Assembly (NCBI GenBank): GCA_020433455.1
Contig: JAGRCP010000080.1
Span: 83,617-147,616, forward strand
Length of the DNA stretch: 64,000 nt
Direction: 5' to 3'
Source of the DNA: Caldilineaceae bacterium
Lineage (GTDB): Bacteria; Chloroflexota; Anaerolineae; Caldilineales; Caldilineaceae
The notes beneath the pieces are model-generated. The model had not been told where the DNA came from and made no database searches. It saw only the letters and a program-made list of their open reading frames with translations. Of this stretch, positions 40,021-49,033 are shown in pieces. How positions within the stretch are numbered: the first letter of the stretch is position 1; each line of letters begins with the position of its first letter. Both the position numbers and the translations under genes were made by a program.

Positions 40021-42234
40021 ATGTACGGCAATGATCCCCGCGGCCCCATCAATTTGAGTCGCGAACGCGAAACGAATACAGCGACCTGGGTGGTGCGGCT
40101 CTTTCGAGTCGGCATCTTTTTGTCGTTCCTTCTCCTTGTCGGCCGACTCTATCAGTTACAGATCGTCCAGGGAACGAACTATCGGGTCAGCGCCGACGAA
40201 AACCGCTTTCGCCTGGAGGAAACGGCTGCACCCCGAGGGGTCATTTACGACAAGACCGGCCAGATTCTGGTGCGCAATCATCCGAGCTTTGAAGTTTCCA
40301 TCGTGCCGGAAGACCTGCCTTTTAACGATCCGGAGACGCCGGATGTTGACGAGGAGCGGGCGGAAATCGAGCGCATTTTGCGCATGCTCCAGGTCGATAC
40401 GGATCCCGGGCCCGCTATTCGCATGGGCGAAATCATGTTCCGTCGCCTGGGGCGCATCGATTTTGCCGATACGGCAGAGGCCGCTGGCGTAGAGCTGAAC
40501 TTTGTTCTGGCCCCCGGGCCCGTAGAACTGGTTGATGGTCAGGAAGTCTCTACACCCATTCTCATTCCCGACCTGAGCGAACCGCTGCCGTTGGAAGGAC
40601 TGGTTGCACTGGTGCTGCGTCTCGTCCAAATTAAGGGCCAGGGCAGCGCGTCTCAACCCATTCCCGTCCTGGATCTGGTCGACCCGAATCGGGCCTTTGA
40701 AATTGTGGAAGAAAGCTATGCCCTGCCCAGCCTGCGCGTCAACGAGGTGCCGATTCGCCTCTATACGTACGGGGATCTCTTTAGCCACGTCCTGGGGTTC
40801 ATGGGGCCGATCCCTGCTGCGGTCGCGGAAGAATACGAAGCCAATGGCTACACTAATCCCAATGAACGCGTCGGCCTTAACGGCCTGGAATACTCGTATC
40901 AGACGGAGTTGCGGGGGCTGCCCGGCTACAAAAATGTCGAGGTGGATATCCTGGGCCGACAGATGCGCACCGTGGGGCAGGTCATCGATCCGGTTCCCGG
41001 TTCCAATTTGATTCTGAATCTGGACTGGCGGCTGCAGGACGCCATGGCCCGGGAACTGGCCGCGGCAATGGAAGAACAGGATGCGCCATGGGGCGTTACC
41101 ATCGCCATGAATCCCCAGACCGGCGCAATTCTGGGCATGGTCAGCCTGCCGCCCTACGATAACAACATTTTCGCCGAAGGCATCAACGAGGAGTACCTGG
41201 CCTTGGAAGCGGACGAGCGACGTCCGCTTATCAACTACGCCATCGGCGGCCTCTACCCGCCCGGCTCCACCTTTAAGATGGTTCCCTCGACGGCTGCGCT
41301 CCAGGAAAAGGTGATTGACAAAGAGACCCAGATTCGGGACAGCGGTCCTATCTACTTGCCCAATCGCTTCTTTCCCGACGACCTGAGCCAAGCCCAGGAG
41401 TTCGTGAGCTGGAATCATGCGCTGGGCATTGTCCATGGTCCGCTGAACGTGGTTGATGCGCTGGCGCTCTCCAACGATATTTTCTTCTACTGGATCGGCG
41501 GCGGCTTTCCGCCGGCGGATTTTATCGGGTTGGGCTATCGGCGGCTGGCCGACTGGGCTAAGCTTTTCGGTTACGGCGAACCGACGGGCATCGATCTGCC
41601 GGGCGAGGTGGGCGGCCTGGTGCCGGACGACCAGTGGAAGCGTCAGCTTTATGCCGAGAGCTGGACAACGGGCGACAGCTACAACATGGCTATCGGTCAG
41701 GGCTATCTGCTCTCTACGCCGCTCCAGGTGCTGGTCAGTACGGCGGCCGTGGCCAACGGCGGCAAGGTCATGGAGCCTCAGATCGTCTACCAGGTAGTGG
41801 ATTCGGCCGGCGGTCTTCAGCGTGACTTTACGCCTAAAGTGCGGCGGGAATTACCGTTAGATGACGGCGTAATCGAAGCCGTACAGGAGGGCATGTGGAC
41901 TGTCGTCAATGCCGATTACGGAACGGCTACCAATGCGCGGGTTCCCGGCGTTACGGTAGCGGGCAAGACGGGAACGGCTGAATTTTGCGAATATGAGCCC
42001 GAGTTGGAGGACTGCCGCCGGGATGAGGACGACAACCTGCCCACCCATGCCTGGTTTGTAGCCTACGCGCCGTATGAGAATCCTGAGATTGCTGTGGTAA
42101 CATTTGTGTATGACGGCGGCGAGGGGTCTGAAGTCGCCGCCCCCGTGACCCAAAAAATTCTCCAGGCTTATTTTACGGAGATCAATCCGATGATTGACCC
42201 GCCGGCTGATGAGGCGGCGGAGGAGCCCCAGTAG
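40021..42234 (+). CDS. mrdA: Penicillin-binding protein 2 (elongasome transpeptidase)
   Basis: 737 residues. An N-terminal transmembrane helix (about 24-44) leads to a dimerisation/pedestal domain from about 55 ('RLEETAAPRGVIYDKTGQIL'). The transpeptidase domain has the nucleophile motif S-T-F-K in 'LYPPGSTFKMVP' (about 415), S-N-D in 'ALSNDIFFYWI' (about 482) and KTG in 'TVAGKTGTAEF' (about 648). The pedestal has a long insertion (about 110-240) compared with E. coli PBP2. It cross-links lateral peptidoglycan with RodA, encoded three genes downstream. Confidence 0.95.
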   Translation: MYGNDPRGPINLSRERETNTATWVVRLFRVGIFLSFLLLVGRLYQLQIVQGTNYRVSADENRFRLEETAAPRGVIYDKTGQILVRNHPSFEVSIVPEDLPFNDPETPDVDEERAEIERILRMLQVDTDPGPAIRMGEIMFRRLGRIDFADTAEAAGVELNFVLAPGPVELVDGQEVSTPILIPDLSEPLPLEGLVALVLRLVQIKGQGSASQPIPVLDLVDPNRAFEIVEESYALPSLRVNEVPIRLYTYGDLFSHVLGFMGPIPAAVAEEYEANGYTNPNERVGLNGLEYSYQTELRGLPGYKNVEVDILGRQMRTVGQVIDPVPGSNLILNLDWRLQDAMARELAAAMEEQDAPWGVTIAMNPQTGAILGMVSLPPYDNNIFAEGINEEYLALEADERRPLINYAIGGLYPPGSTFKMVPSTAALQEKVIDKETQIRDSGPIYLPNRFFPDDLSQAQEFVSWNHALGIVHGPLNVVDALALSNDIFFYWIGGGFPPADFIGLGYRRLADWAKLFGYGEPTGIDLPGEVGGLVPDDQWKRQLYAESWTTGDSYNMAIGQGYLLSTPLQVLVSTAAVANGGKVMEPQIVYQVVDSAGGLQRDFTPKVRRELPLDDGVIEAVQEGMWTVVNADYGTATNARVPGVTVAGKTGTAEFCEYEPELEDCRRDEDDNLPTHAWFVAYAPYENPEIAVVTFVYDGGEGSEVAAPVTQKILQAYFTEINPMIDPPADEAAEEPQ

Positions 42235-42331
42235 GCTTCGGCTGTCGAGCGAGGTTCCAGCCCGGTTGTCGGGCGAGAGCCGTATCCCGCTCTGTCAGCA
42301 GTCCGTTTTTTATGCAAAAGGAGCAGCCATC

Positions 42332-43345
42332 ATGGCCGCCGAAGAAAACCCGCTCGAGCGTCGGCGCGATGAACACGCGACCTTCCGCGCCCGCGGCATT
42401 GTCGAAAATGGCGGCAGGTTGCCAAATTCAGAGCAAGATGATAGCGTCATGCAAACACGTGTGGCTAATCTGCTGGATGATATTACCGAAATGAATGATA
42501 GCGCCTTGTACAAGCCCGAAGACGGCGCCCCCAATCCGACTCTTTCCTCGGTCGATTCGACATCGGCCGGCCAGGCGAGCGACGCCCCGCCGGCCTATCT
42601 GTTTGACCCGGCGGGCGAGCAATCCAACGTGCGCATTCGCGGCCGCAACGACGGCCTGGCCATTGAGATCGGCCCGGGAGAATGGCCCGAACTCCTCACC
42701 CACCTGGACGAGCGGTTGGAGCAGTCGGCTAACTTCTTCCGCGGCGGCAACGTTGCGCTGTTGGCGAGCGGCCGTCATATGGACGAAGCTTCCCTTTTCC
42801 AGGTGCGCGAGTTGCTGGATCGCTTCAGCCTGACCCTGGGCGTGGTCCGCACCAGCTCCCAGCGCACGTTTGATGCTGCGCTGGCGGTGGGCCTGGCGGC
42901 CACGCTGGAGGGAGAGGAAGTCGATGAGCCGGTCGTTGCTCATCCCGCTGAATCGAATGACGAGCTGCGTTCTCACTTTGTCTATCGCGGCAATTTGCGC
43001 TCCGGCCAGCTTCTCCATCGCCAGGAGAGCGTTTTGGTCATCGGCGACGTGAATCCCGGCTCCAACGTCATCAGCCATGGCGACATCCTGGTGTGGGGGC
43101 GCTTGCGCGGCGTGGCCCATGCCGGAGCCGGCGGGGACGAGGAGTGCATTATCGGCGCGCTCAGCTTTGAGCCGATCCAGTTGCGCATCGGGGAGCTGAT
43201 CGCCATTGCCCCTACCTCGCACGACAGCAATACCCGCGCCGAGGCCGGCCAGGCGGCACGCATTGCGTATGTCGCGGACGAGCGCATCGTCGTGGCCGAC
43301 TGGACCGAAGCCCGCCGCAACGGACGTTCCGTTTTGCGCCGTTAG
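42332..43345 (+). CDS. minC: Septum site-determining protein MinC, with N-terminal extension
   Basis: 337 residues from ATG 42332 (AAAAGGAG upstream). The first about 100 residues are polar, low-complexity and not part of the usual protein. Then comes the MinC N domain (about 102-185; 'AIEIGPGEWPELLTHLDERL') that blocks FtsZ, a linker, and the beta-helical C domain (about 225-310; 'RGNLRSGQLLHRQESVLVIG', 'HGDILVWGRLRGVAHAG') that binds MinD. The end is extended by 'IVVADWTEARRNGRSVLRR'. Typical MinC is about 230 residues, so the extension is notable. Cotranscribed with minD, inside the elongation operon. Confidence 0.92.
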   Translation: MAAEENPLERRRDEHATFRARGIVENGGRLPNSEQDDSVMQTRVANLLDDITEMNDSALYKPEDGAPNPTLSSVDSTSAGQASDAPPAYLFDPAGEQSNVRIRGRNDGLAIEIGPGEWPELLTHLDERLEQSANFFRGGNVALLASGRHMDEASLFQVRELLDRFSLTLGVVRTSSQRTFDAALAVGLAATLEGEEVDEPVVAHPAESNDELRSHFVYRGNLRSGQLLHRQESVLVIGDVNPGSNVISHGDILVWGRLRGVAHAGAGGDEECIIGALSFEPIQLRIGELIAIAPTSHDSNTRAEAGQAARIAYVADERIVVADWTEARRNGRSVLRR

Positions 43346-43368
43346 CGCCCGCAGGAGAAGCTGACTGT

Positions 43369-44151
43369 ATGGCCGCAACCATCATTACCGCAACGTCCGG
43401 CAAGGGCGGCGTGGGCAAAACCACCACCGTGGCGAATATTGCCGTGGCGCTGGCTCTCTTTGGCAAGCGCGTGGTGGCGATTGACGCGGATATCGGCCTG
43501 CGCAACCTGGATTTGGTGCTGGGCCTGGAAAATCGCATCATCTACGATTTGGTGGACGTGGCCGAAGGCCGGGCTTCCTTACGCCAGGCGTTGGTGCCTG
43601 ACAATCGGGCCGGTTCGCTTTTCCTGCTGGCCGCGGCTCAGACCCGGGACAAGACCGCGGTGACGCCGGCCCAGATGATGTCCATCTGCCAGCAGTTGCG
43701 CCCCATGGTTGACTATGTTCTGATCGATTCGCCGGCAGGCATCGAGCACGGTTTTCAGAACGCGATTTCGCCCGCGGACCAGGTACTCATCGTCACGACT
43801 TCCGACGTGAGCGCGCTGCGCGATGCCGACAAGGTAATCTACCTGCTGGAGCGGGACTGGCATTGCGAGCCCGCACTGGTCCTCAATCGCTATAACCCGC
43901 GCCTGATTCGGGCGGGAGAAATGCGCGGCATCGACGATGTGCTGGACATTCTCGCCATTAACCTCATGGGCGTCGTGCCCGAAGAAGAGCGCCTGGTGCT
44001 CACCACTGACCGGGGCGAGCCGGCCGTACTCAACAAGCGGCTGGCCATGCGGCAGGCTTACCTGAACATTGCCCAGCGCATTATGGGCAACAATGTGCCC
44101 CTCATGCAGTTTGAAAAACGCGGCTTTTTTGCGCGGCTCTTCGGCCGCTAA
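43369..44151 (+). CDS. minD: Septum site-determining ATPase MinD
   Basis: 260 residues. Deviant Walker A 'TSGKGGVGKTTTVANIAVAL' (about 9), switch regions 'AIDADIGLRNLDLVLGLE' (about 38) and 'DYVLIDSPAGIEHGFQNAI' (about 118), and a C-terminal amphipathic membrane-targeting helix ('RGFFARLFGR'). Recruits MinC to the membrane. No MinE-like gene follows: the next gene, 5 bases on, is rodA. Confidence 0.96.
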   Translation: MAATIITATSGKGGVGKTTTVANIAVALALFGKRVVAIDADIGLRNLDLVLGLENRIIYDLVDVAEGRASLRQALVPDNRAGSLFLLAAAQTRDKTAVTPAQMMSICQQLRPMVDYVLIDSPAGIEHGFQNAISPADQVLIVTTSDVSALRDADKVIYLLERDWHCEPALVLNRYNPRLIRAGEMRGIDDVLDILAINLMGVVPEEERLVLTTDRGEPAVLNKRLAMRQAYLNIAQRIMGNNVPLMQFEKRGFFARLFGR

Positions 44152-44156
44152 ACCCC

Positions 44157-45251
44157 ATGCTTGAACGTGCCCAATTCCGTAATTTTGACTGGCCGCTGCT
44201 CGTTGCCGTGCTTCTGCTCTGCGCCGTCGGCGTGGGTATGATCTACAGCGCTACCATCACCACCATCGATCTGGCCGACTATTGGATCCGGCAACTCGTC
44301 TTCATCGGGTTGGGCGTGGCGGTGCTGGTTATTGCCGCGCTCTTTGACTATCGGCAACTGCAACTGCTGGCTCCGCCCGCATTTTTGCTCTTCGTCGGAC
44401 TGCTGATCATGGTGCTGCTCTTCGGCGCCAACCAGGGCGGTTCCGTACGCTGGATTAGCTTGGGCGGCACCCTGGTCCAGCCCACCGAACCGGGCAAGTT
44501 TCTCCTGATCATCTTTTTGGCCTGGTATCTCAGCTGGTTTCATGACGAGATGGCGCGTCTGCCCTACCTGCTGGGCGCGTTAATCCTGCTCCTGGCGCCG
44601 TTGGCCCTGGTTTATCTCCAGCCCGATCTGGGCATGACCATTACCTTCGCCTTCATCGGCGGGACGTTGATTCTGGTTGGGGGCATTCGTCTCTGGCAGA
44701 TCGCCCTTCTCATCGGCGGGGGGCTGGCCATGCTGCCCTTCCTCTGGGGAACGCTGCAAGGCTACATGTTGGAGCGCATCCAGGTCTTTCTGAACCCCGA
44801 CAGCAATCCGGCCGCATCCTATAACGTTGATCAGGCGCTAATCGCCGTGGGATCGGGCGGTTGGCTGGGGCAGGGCTGGGGATTGGGCAGCCAGAACCAG
44901 CTCCACTTTTTGCGTGTGCGCCATACCGACTTTATTTTCAGCGTTATCGCCGAGGAGTTGGGCCTGATTGGCTCGGCCCTAGTGCTCATGCTCCTCTTCT
45001 TTGTGATTTGGCGCCTCCTGCGGATCGCGGATAACGCGCGGGATCACTTTGGCCGCCTCATCGCCACGGGCGTGGCCGCGCTGATCTTCTTTCAGGTTCT
45101 CGTCAATGTGGGCATGAATCTGAGCCTCGTTCCCGTCACCGGGCTGACGCTCCCCTTTGTCAGCTACGGCGGCAGTTCTCTGGTCTCCATGCTCTTTGCC
45201 GTGGGATTGGCCGAAAGCGTCGCCCTGCGTCATCGCCAGCGGGATTTTTAG
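44157..45251 (+). CDS. rodA: SEDS glycosyltransferase RodA
   Basis: 364 residues, about 10 hydrophobic helices. SEDS-family signatures: 'GGSVRWISLGGTLVQPTE' (about 95), 'LVYLQPDLGMTITFAFIGG' (about 155), 'VDQALIAVGSGGWLGQGWG', 'LRVRHTDFIFSVIAEELG' (about 258) and 'VTGLTLPFVSYGGSSLVSM' (about 325). The 'RHTDFIFSVIAEE' form is RodA-like, matching its place with mreBCD and mrdA. Last gene of the operon; an intrinsic terminator follows. Confidence 0.95.
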   Translation: MLERAQFRNFDWPLLVAVLLLCAVGVGMIYSATITTIDLADYWIRQLVFIGLGVAVLVIAALFDYRQLQLLAPPAFLLFVGLLIMVLLFGANQGGSVRWISLGGTLVQPTEPGKFLLIIFLAWYLSWFHDEMARLPYLLGALILLLAPLALVYLQPDLGMTITFAFIGGTLILVGGIRLWQIALLIGGGLAMLPFLWGTLQGYMLERIQVFLNPDSNPAASYNVDQALIAVGSGGWLGQGWGLGSQNQLHFLRVRHTDFIFSVIAEELGLIGSALVLMLLFFVIWRLLRIADNARDHFGRLIATGVAALIFFQVLVNVGMNLSLVPVTGLTLPFVSYGGSSLVSMLFAVGLAESVALRHRQRDF

Positions 45252-45309
45252 CGAAACCTCCTGACAACAGCCTCAGAATTTGTCTCTTCTTGAATTGTAT
45301 CAGACACCT

Positions 45310-45336
45310 CGCCGGTCCTTATCCGACCGGCGTTTT
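45310..45336 (+). terminator. Intrinsic terminator after rodA
   Basis: 8-bp stem CGCCGGTC (45310-45317) with GACCGGCG (45325-45332), 7-base loop, then TTTT. It ends the mreB-to-rodA unit and lies 40 bases before the next start codon. Confidence 0.75.
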
Positions 45337-45376
45337 GATTCCCGTGTCTTGCTCACACTGAACAAAGGAAGAGAAT

Positions 45377-46555
45377 ATGTTAACAGCAGAGGAAACAGTT
45401 GTCGGCGGTCTCAATTTTCAGCTCAATGATGACCAGAAAATGTTGCGGGATTTGACCCGGGATTTCGTGCGCAACGAATTTATGCCCGTCGTCGAACATT
45501 ACGATCAGACCGGCGAATGGCCTACCGAACTCTTTGAGAAAGCCATGGAGATCGGATTGGCCAATATGAACATTCCTGAAGAGTACGGCGGCCTGGGTGC
45601 ATCCGTGCTTGAGGAGTGCATCGTCGGGGAAGAGTACGCCTACGGCTGCACGGGGCTGAGCACTGCCTTGGGCGTCAACCAGTTGGCCGCGCTGCCCATC
45701 AACATCGCCGGGACGGACGCGCAGAAGGCCAAGTACTTCAACCGCGTCATCGACGAAAAGGCCATCATGTCCTACTGCATGACCGAGCCGGACGCCGGCT
45801 CCGATGTGGCGGGCATTAAGAGCACGGCCATTCGGCGGGGCGATACGTACATCCTCAACGGAGCCAAGACGTGGATTACCGGCGGCCCGGTGGCGCGCTA
45901 TTTCACCGTCTTCGCCAAAACCGATCCCGATGCAGGCCACAAGGGCATGAGCTGCTTTATTGTGGAGCGGGAGTGGGCGGGCGTAAGCGTGAGCAAGCCG
46001 CTGGAGAAATTGGGCCAGCACGCCGCACAAACCAGCATGGTCTTTTTCGAGGATGTGGAAGTGCCCGCGGAGAACCTGCTCGGTCGGGAAGGCGACGGCT
46101 TCATGATCGGCATGCGGGTCTTTGACAAGAGCCGCCCGCCCGTGGCCTCGGGCGCGACGGGCATCGCGCGCCGCGCGCTGGATGAGGCGGTCAAGTATGC
46201 GGGCGAACGTTACGCCTTCGGCCAACCCATCTCCCAGTTCCAGGGCGTGGGCTTTATGCTGGCCGACATGAAGATTCGCGCGGACGCGGCCCATCATCTG
46301 GCCATGCGCTCGGCGTGGGACATCGATAACGGACTGCGCAACACTTCCTCCGCGGCCGTGGCCAAGGCCTACTGTTCCGAGGCGGCCGTACTCAACGCGT
46401 CGGATGCCGTTCAGGTCTTCGGCGGCAACGGCTACAGCCGCGAGTATCCGGTTGAGAAGCTCATCCGCGATGCCAAGATCTACCAGATTTATGAGGGCAC
46501 GACCCAGATTCAGAAGATGATCATCCTGCGCGAGCTGTACAAGGATGCCCGGTAG
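45377..46555 (+). CDS. Acyl-CoA dehydrogenase
   Basis: FAD enzyme of fatty-acid or branched-chain acyl-CoA oxidation. 392 residues with the standard motifs: 'YCMTEPDAGSDVAGI' (about 136; FAD/substrate loop), 'GAKTWITGG' (about 162), 'QHAAQTSMVFFEDVEVPAEN' and 'QVFGGNGYSREYPVEKLIRD' (about 346). 'IYEGTTQIQKMI' holds the usual catalytic-base glutamate position (about 378). Electrons would pass to ETF. It is monocistronic as far as seen, convergent with the next gene. Chain-length preference cannot be read from the sequence. Confidence 0.94.
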   Translation: MLTAEETVVGGLNFQLNDDQKMLRDLTRDFVRNEFMPVVEHYDQTGEWPTELFEKAMEIGLANMNIPEEYGGLGASVLEECIVGEEYAYGCTGLSTALGVNQLAALPINIAGTDAQKAKYFNRVIDEKAIMSYCMTEPDAGSDVAGIKSTAIRRGDTYILNGAKTWITGGPVARYFTVFAKTDPDAGHKGMSCFIVEREWAGVSVSKPLEKLGQHAAQTSMVFFEDVEVPAENLLGREGDGFMIGMRVFDKSRPPVASGATGIARRALDEAVKYAGERYAFGQPISQFQGVGFMLADMKIRADAAHHLAMRSAWDIDNGLRNTSSAAVAKAYCSEAAVLNASDAVQVFGGNGYSREYPVEKLIRDAKIYQIYEGTTQIQKMIILRELYKDAR

Positions 46556-46637
46556 CGGGTGGGGCGTGATTCGTGAGGCGTAAATGAGGAGGGATGCGGC
46601 GATTCGCCGCGTCCCCTTCTTTATTGGCGGGAAAACT

Positions 46638-48119
46638 TCATTCCTTTACGGCCCGGCAGTAGAAAAGGCGCTGCTCAAACGTAATCACGTCGCCGTGCTG
46701 ATGCACGTTGAGGCCCGCGGCGTCGGTCTGAACGCCGGCTTTCATCATTTCCTGCACCTTGGCTTTATTGGCTCCGTCCTGGGGCAGCTCGTTCAGCCAT
46801 TCATCCAACTCGCGCTCAAACGTGACGACTTTTTCGCTTGCCACCCGCAGCCCGGCATCCGCGAGCAGCGTGCGATATTCCTCTTCCGAGCGTGCGGCGT
46901 AATAGGCGGGATTGCGTCGTTCTTCGATGGCGTTCTGGGTCGCGCGCTTGACCGGGTCGGGGTTGCTGAGCAGGTCGGCGAGCACAAAGATGCCGCCCGG
47001 ACGCAGAACCCGGGCTAACTCGGTCATTACCTTCTCCGGGTTACGCAGATGGTGGAGCATAAGGCGCACGATAACTGCGTCAAAGCGCTCATTACGGAAA
47101 GGGAGAGCATGGGCCGCGGCCAGGCGGAAGTAGAGGCGGCGGGCCACCTGGGGCTGGGCGGCATGACGGCGCAGTTCCGCATGTTCCAGCATGGCCGGGC
47201 TGATGTCGATGCCGATGACCTCCTGCATCTTTTCCTGGGCCAGGATAATGGCCAGCTCGCCCGTTCCCGCGCCTGCATCCAAAACTGAACTATTGGCCGG
47301 AATGTCGGCAAAGGCAATCAGGTCCTGAAAGCGCTTTTTACGCTTGTCCTGTTCGGCGTGGGGATCAAGGCGCGCGGCGGCCTGGTTATACGTGTTGACC
47401 AAATCAGTCAGGCCCGCATCCATCTCTTCCGCCAGGGCCAGGGGGCGGGGTTTGCCGGACGTCTTTCTGCCCGGCGGCGTAGGCAAATGTTCGTGGCGAT
47501 TGATCGACAAGACGGTCCAGTGACCGTTTTGTAACCGCAATTCGGCGATGCTGGTCGGCTCGGCCCGCACGACAAAGCGGCCGCCGCCGGTCAGGCAGGC
47601 GATGCTGGCTGAGATGAGATCTTCGTTCATCACAACCGCAATGGTTTCGCCGGAATGGACTTCGCTTAACGTGGTGAAGACATCGCGCAGGTCGTGACAA
47701 TATTCTTCAAAATCGCGCTCCTGCTTTTCCGCCGCGTCGCTTACAGTTGTCTGCACGCCGTGCTGAAGAACGTGGGGCAATGCCAGGGTCGCTTCATCGG
47801 CGTTAATGTTGGCCCCGAAAGGCTTGCCGCCCCAATCCCGGCGAATGGTGACCGGCAGGCCGATGGCCTGACCGATGCGTTGGGCGGTCAACCGATTGCG
47901 CAACTCGGGAGCCGTCACCAACTCGTCGATCGCGTACCGCTCCATGAGCCAGTTGGCGAGGATATCGGTCTGCTGCCATCCCTGAGCCGACAGGCCCGTG
48001 TCAATGGAAGCGCGCTGAGCCGCCTGTATCTGCATGGCCTCGGCATGACAGATGAGCAGCAGGCGCAGCGTCGGTTCTTTCTCCGCCGTCTTGGCGTCAG
48101 CCGATGTTATTTTTTGCAT
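46638..48119 (-). CDS. Degenerate histidine-phosphatase domain fused to a SAM methyltransferase
   Basis: 493 residues from ATG 48119. N-terminal domain (about 15-215) has the phosphoglycerate-mutase/histidine-phosphatase layout: 'LRLLLICHAEAM' where active members have R-H-G-E, 'DTGLSAQGWQQTDILANWL', and 'LVTAPELRNRLTAQRIGQAI' with a conserved Arg. The second catalytic motif S-H-G-G is 'VVMNEDLIS', so the second His is lost. C-terminal domain (about 255-485) is a class I methyltransferase: motif I 'VLDAGAGTGELAIILAQ', 'IGIDISPAMLEHAE', 'VIVRLMLHHLRNPEKV', 'RVLRPGGIFVLADLL'. It follows a 2Fe-2S protein gene by 22 bases in the same direction. The methyl acceptor is unknown; the N-domain probably binds rather than cleaves a phospho-ligand. 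Confidence 0.8.
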   Translation of the reverse strand: MQKITSADAKTAEKEPTLRLLLICHAEAMQIQAAQRASIDTGLSAQGWQQTDILANWLMERYAIDELVTAPELRNRLTAQRIGQAIGLPVTIRRDWGGKPFGANINADEATLALPHVLQHGVQTTVSDAAEKQERDFEEYCHDLRDVFTTLSEVHSGETIAVVMNEDLISASIACLTGGGRFVVRAEPTSIAELRLQNGHWTVLSINRHEHLPTPPGRKTSGKPRPLALAEEMDAGLTDLVNTYNQAAARLDPHAEQDKRKKRFQDLIAFADIPANSSVLDAGAGTGELAIILAQEKMQEVIGIDISPAMLEHAELRRHAAQPQVARRLYFRLAAAHALPFRNERFDAVIVRLMLHHLRNPEKVMTELARVLRPGGIFVLADLLSNPDPVKRATQNAIEERRNPAYYAARSEEEYRTLLADAGLRVASEKVVTFERELDEWLNELPQDGANKAKVQEMMKAGVQTDAAGLNVHQHGDVITFEQRLFYCRAVKE

Positions 48120-48141
48120 AAGATCGTTAGGGGTTGGGTGG

Positions 48142-48609
48142 CTATGCGTCCAACGGAGAAGTCGGCGGATCAGCAGTTGGCGCGGCGTCGGATGCAATTT
48201 CGGCCCGCAACGCATCCCGCGCGGCTTGACGTTCTTGATCCAATTGCTGTTCCATCTGCTTCATGCGATGAACCGGGCTGGGATAGTGACCGGTCGTTTT
48301 GTTGTTGCCGGGCGGCGAATTGTAGCGGAGCCGCTCGACTACTTGCCCGTTGAGTAAATGAGCCTGGAAAATTTCTTCGACATCGTCAACCTGAACCAGG
48401 TGATACCAGACCGCTTCGGGATAGATGACCACCATGGGGCCATGACCACACTGATTCAGACAGCCGGAACGATTCACGCGGATTCGGTCCTTGAGGCCGT
48501 TGCGGGAGACCAGACGCTTTAACGTGCTGAAGATTGCGTCTACATCGCCGTCATACCAGCAGTAGGGACCGTGGGTGCAGACAAAAACGTGCTTCTCATA
48601 TTGGGACAT
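48142..48609 (-). CDS. Thioredoxin-like 2Fe-2S ferredoxin with coiled C-terminal tail
   Basis: 155 residues. Four cysteines in the 2Fe-2S ferredoxin pattern: 'HVFVCTHGPYCWYDGD' (Cys11 and Cys16) and 'SGCLNQCGHGPMVVIYPE' (about 50-67). The core is the about 100-residue thioredoxin-like ferredoxin found as an electron carrier. A tail of about 55 residues with a probable helix 'HRMKQMEQQLDQERQAARDA' follows. The start ATG 48609 is preferred because TTGTCA-17-TATGAT ends 7 bases before it. Operon partner is the methyltransferase fusion downstream, so it may deliver electrons for that reaction. Confidence 0.85.
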   Translation of the reverse strand: MSQYEKHVFVCTHGPYCWYDGDVDAIFSTLKRLVSRNGLKDRIRVNRSGCLNQCGHGPMVVIYPEAVWYHLVQVDDVEEIFQAHLLNGQVVERLRYNSPPGNNKTTGHYPSPVHRMKQMEQQLDQERQAARDALRAEIASDAAPTADPPTSPLDA

Positions 48610-48645
48610 GGGGCGCATCATACCAAAGAGCGCCGCGGGTGACAA
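48607..48645 (-). promoter_or_regulatory. Promoter giving a leaderless mRNA for the ferredoxin gene
   Basis: Minus strand: TTGTCA (plus 48640-48645), 17-base spacer, TATGAT (48617-48622), 7 bases, ATG (48609). Transcription would start at the start codon. No Shine-Dalgarno sequence is visible. Confidence 0.6.
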
Positions 48646-48693
48646 ACGGCTTTACCACCTGCGCAAGGGGAAAGAATCGAATTCTTATTTTCA

Positions 48694-48723
48694 TTGACAG
48701 GCATCCTGCCTCTCTTGTAAAAT
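48694..48723 (+). promoter_or_regulatory. Strong promoter with a long leader for the EF-G2 gene
   Basis: TTGACA (48694-48699), 18-base spacer, TAAAAT (48718-48723). AGGCA-TCC-TGCCT, a perfect dyad, lies in the spacer (48700-48712). The start near 48730 leaves a leader of about 300 bases (to 49033). I see no gene, tRNA or known RNA family in it. Confidence 0.65.
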
Positions 48724-49033
48724 GTACGACTATGCCCGATATTCTATCGTCCTGCCGCCGAGCGCTTGATTTGCTCAGGTGAGCGGACGGTGATTCCCGC
48801 AAGAAACGAAAGCCCGCTGACAGGCCGATTTACGCGTCGGCGGAGCGTTTTGCTTTTCCATACAGTTGGGAAGTCCTTTTGACACACGGCGCAGCTCCTA
48901 AAATTTCCCGGCAGGCGGATTATAAGTCGCCCTTGCATCCGGATTCTTCATTTCGTACACGCTTTATTTTCAGACTGAACGCCTGCATGTCCTTTCCGGC
49001 GGCGTTCCACCATGCCTCATAAAAGGAGGAAAG

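Noticed and set aside
42194..42331. Longer N-terminus for MinC
   Set aside because: It overlaps the mrdA end, is Arg-rich frame noise, and ATG 42332 has AAAAGGAG upstream.
46584..47018. 144-codon plus-strand frame downstream of the acyl-CoA dehydrogenase
   Set aside because: Lies opposite the methyltransferase domain, which is clearly coding; shadow.
48120..48215. Longer N-terminus for the methyltransferase fusion
   Set aside because: It would overlap the ferredoxin gene by 74 bases and adds no domain residues.
48730..49033. Structured RNA gene (tRNA, SRP RNA, 6S or RNase P) in the EF-G2 leader
   Set aside because: None of the conserved loops or signatures of these RNAs was found by eye.
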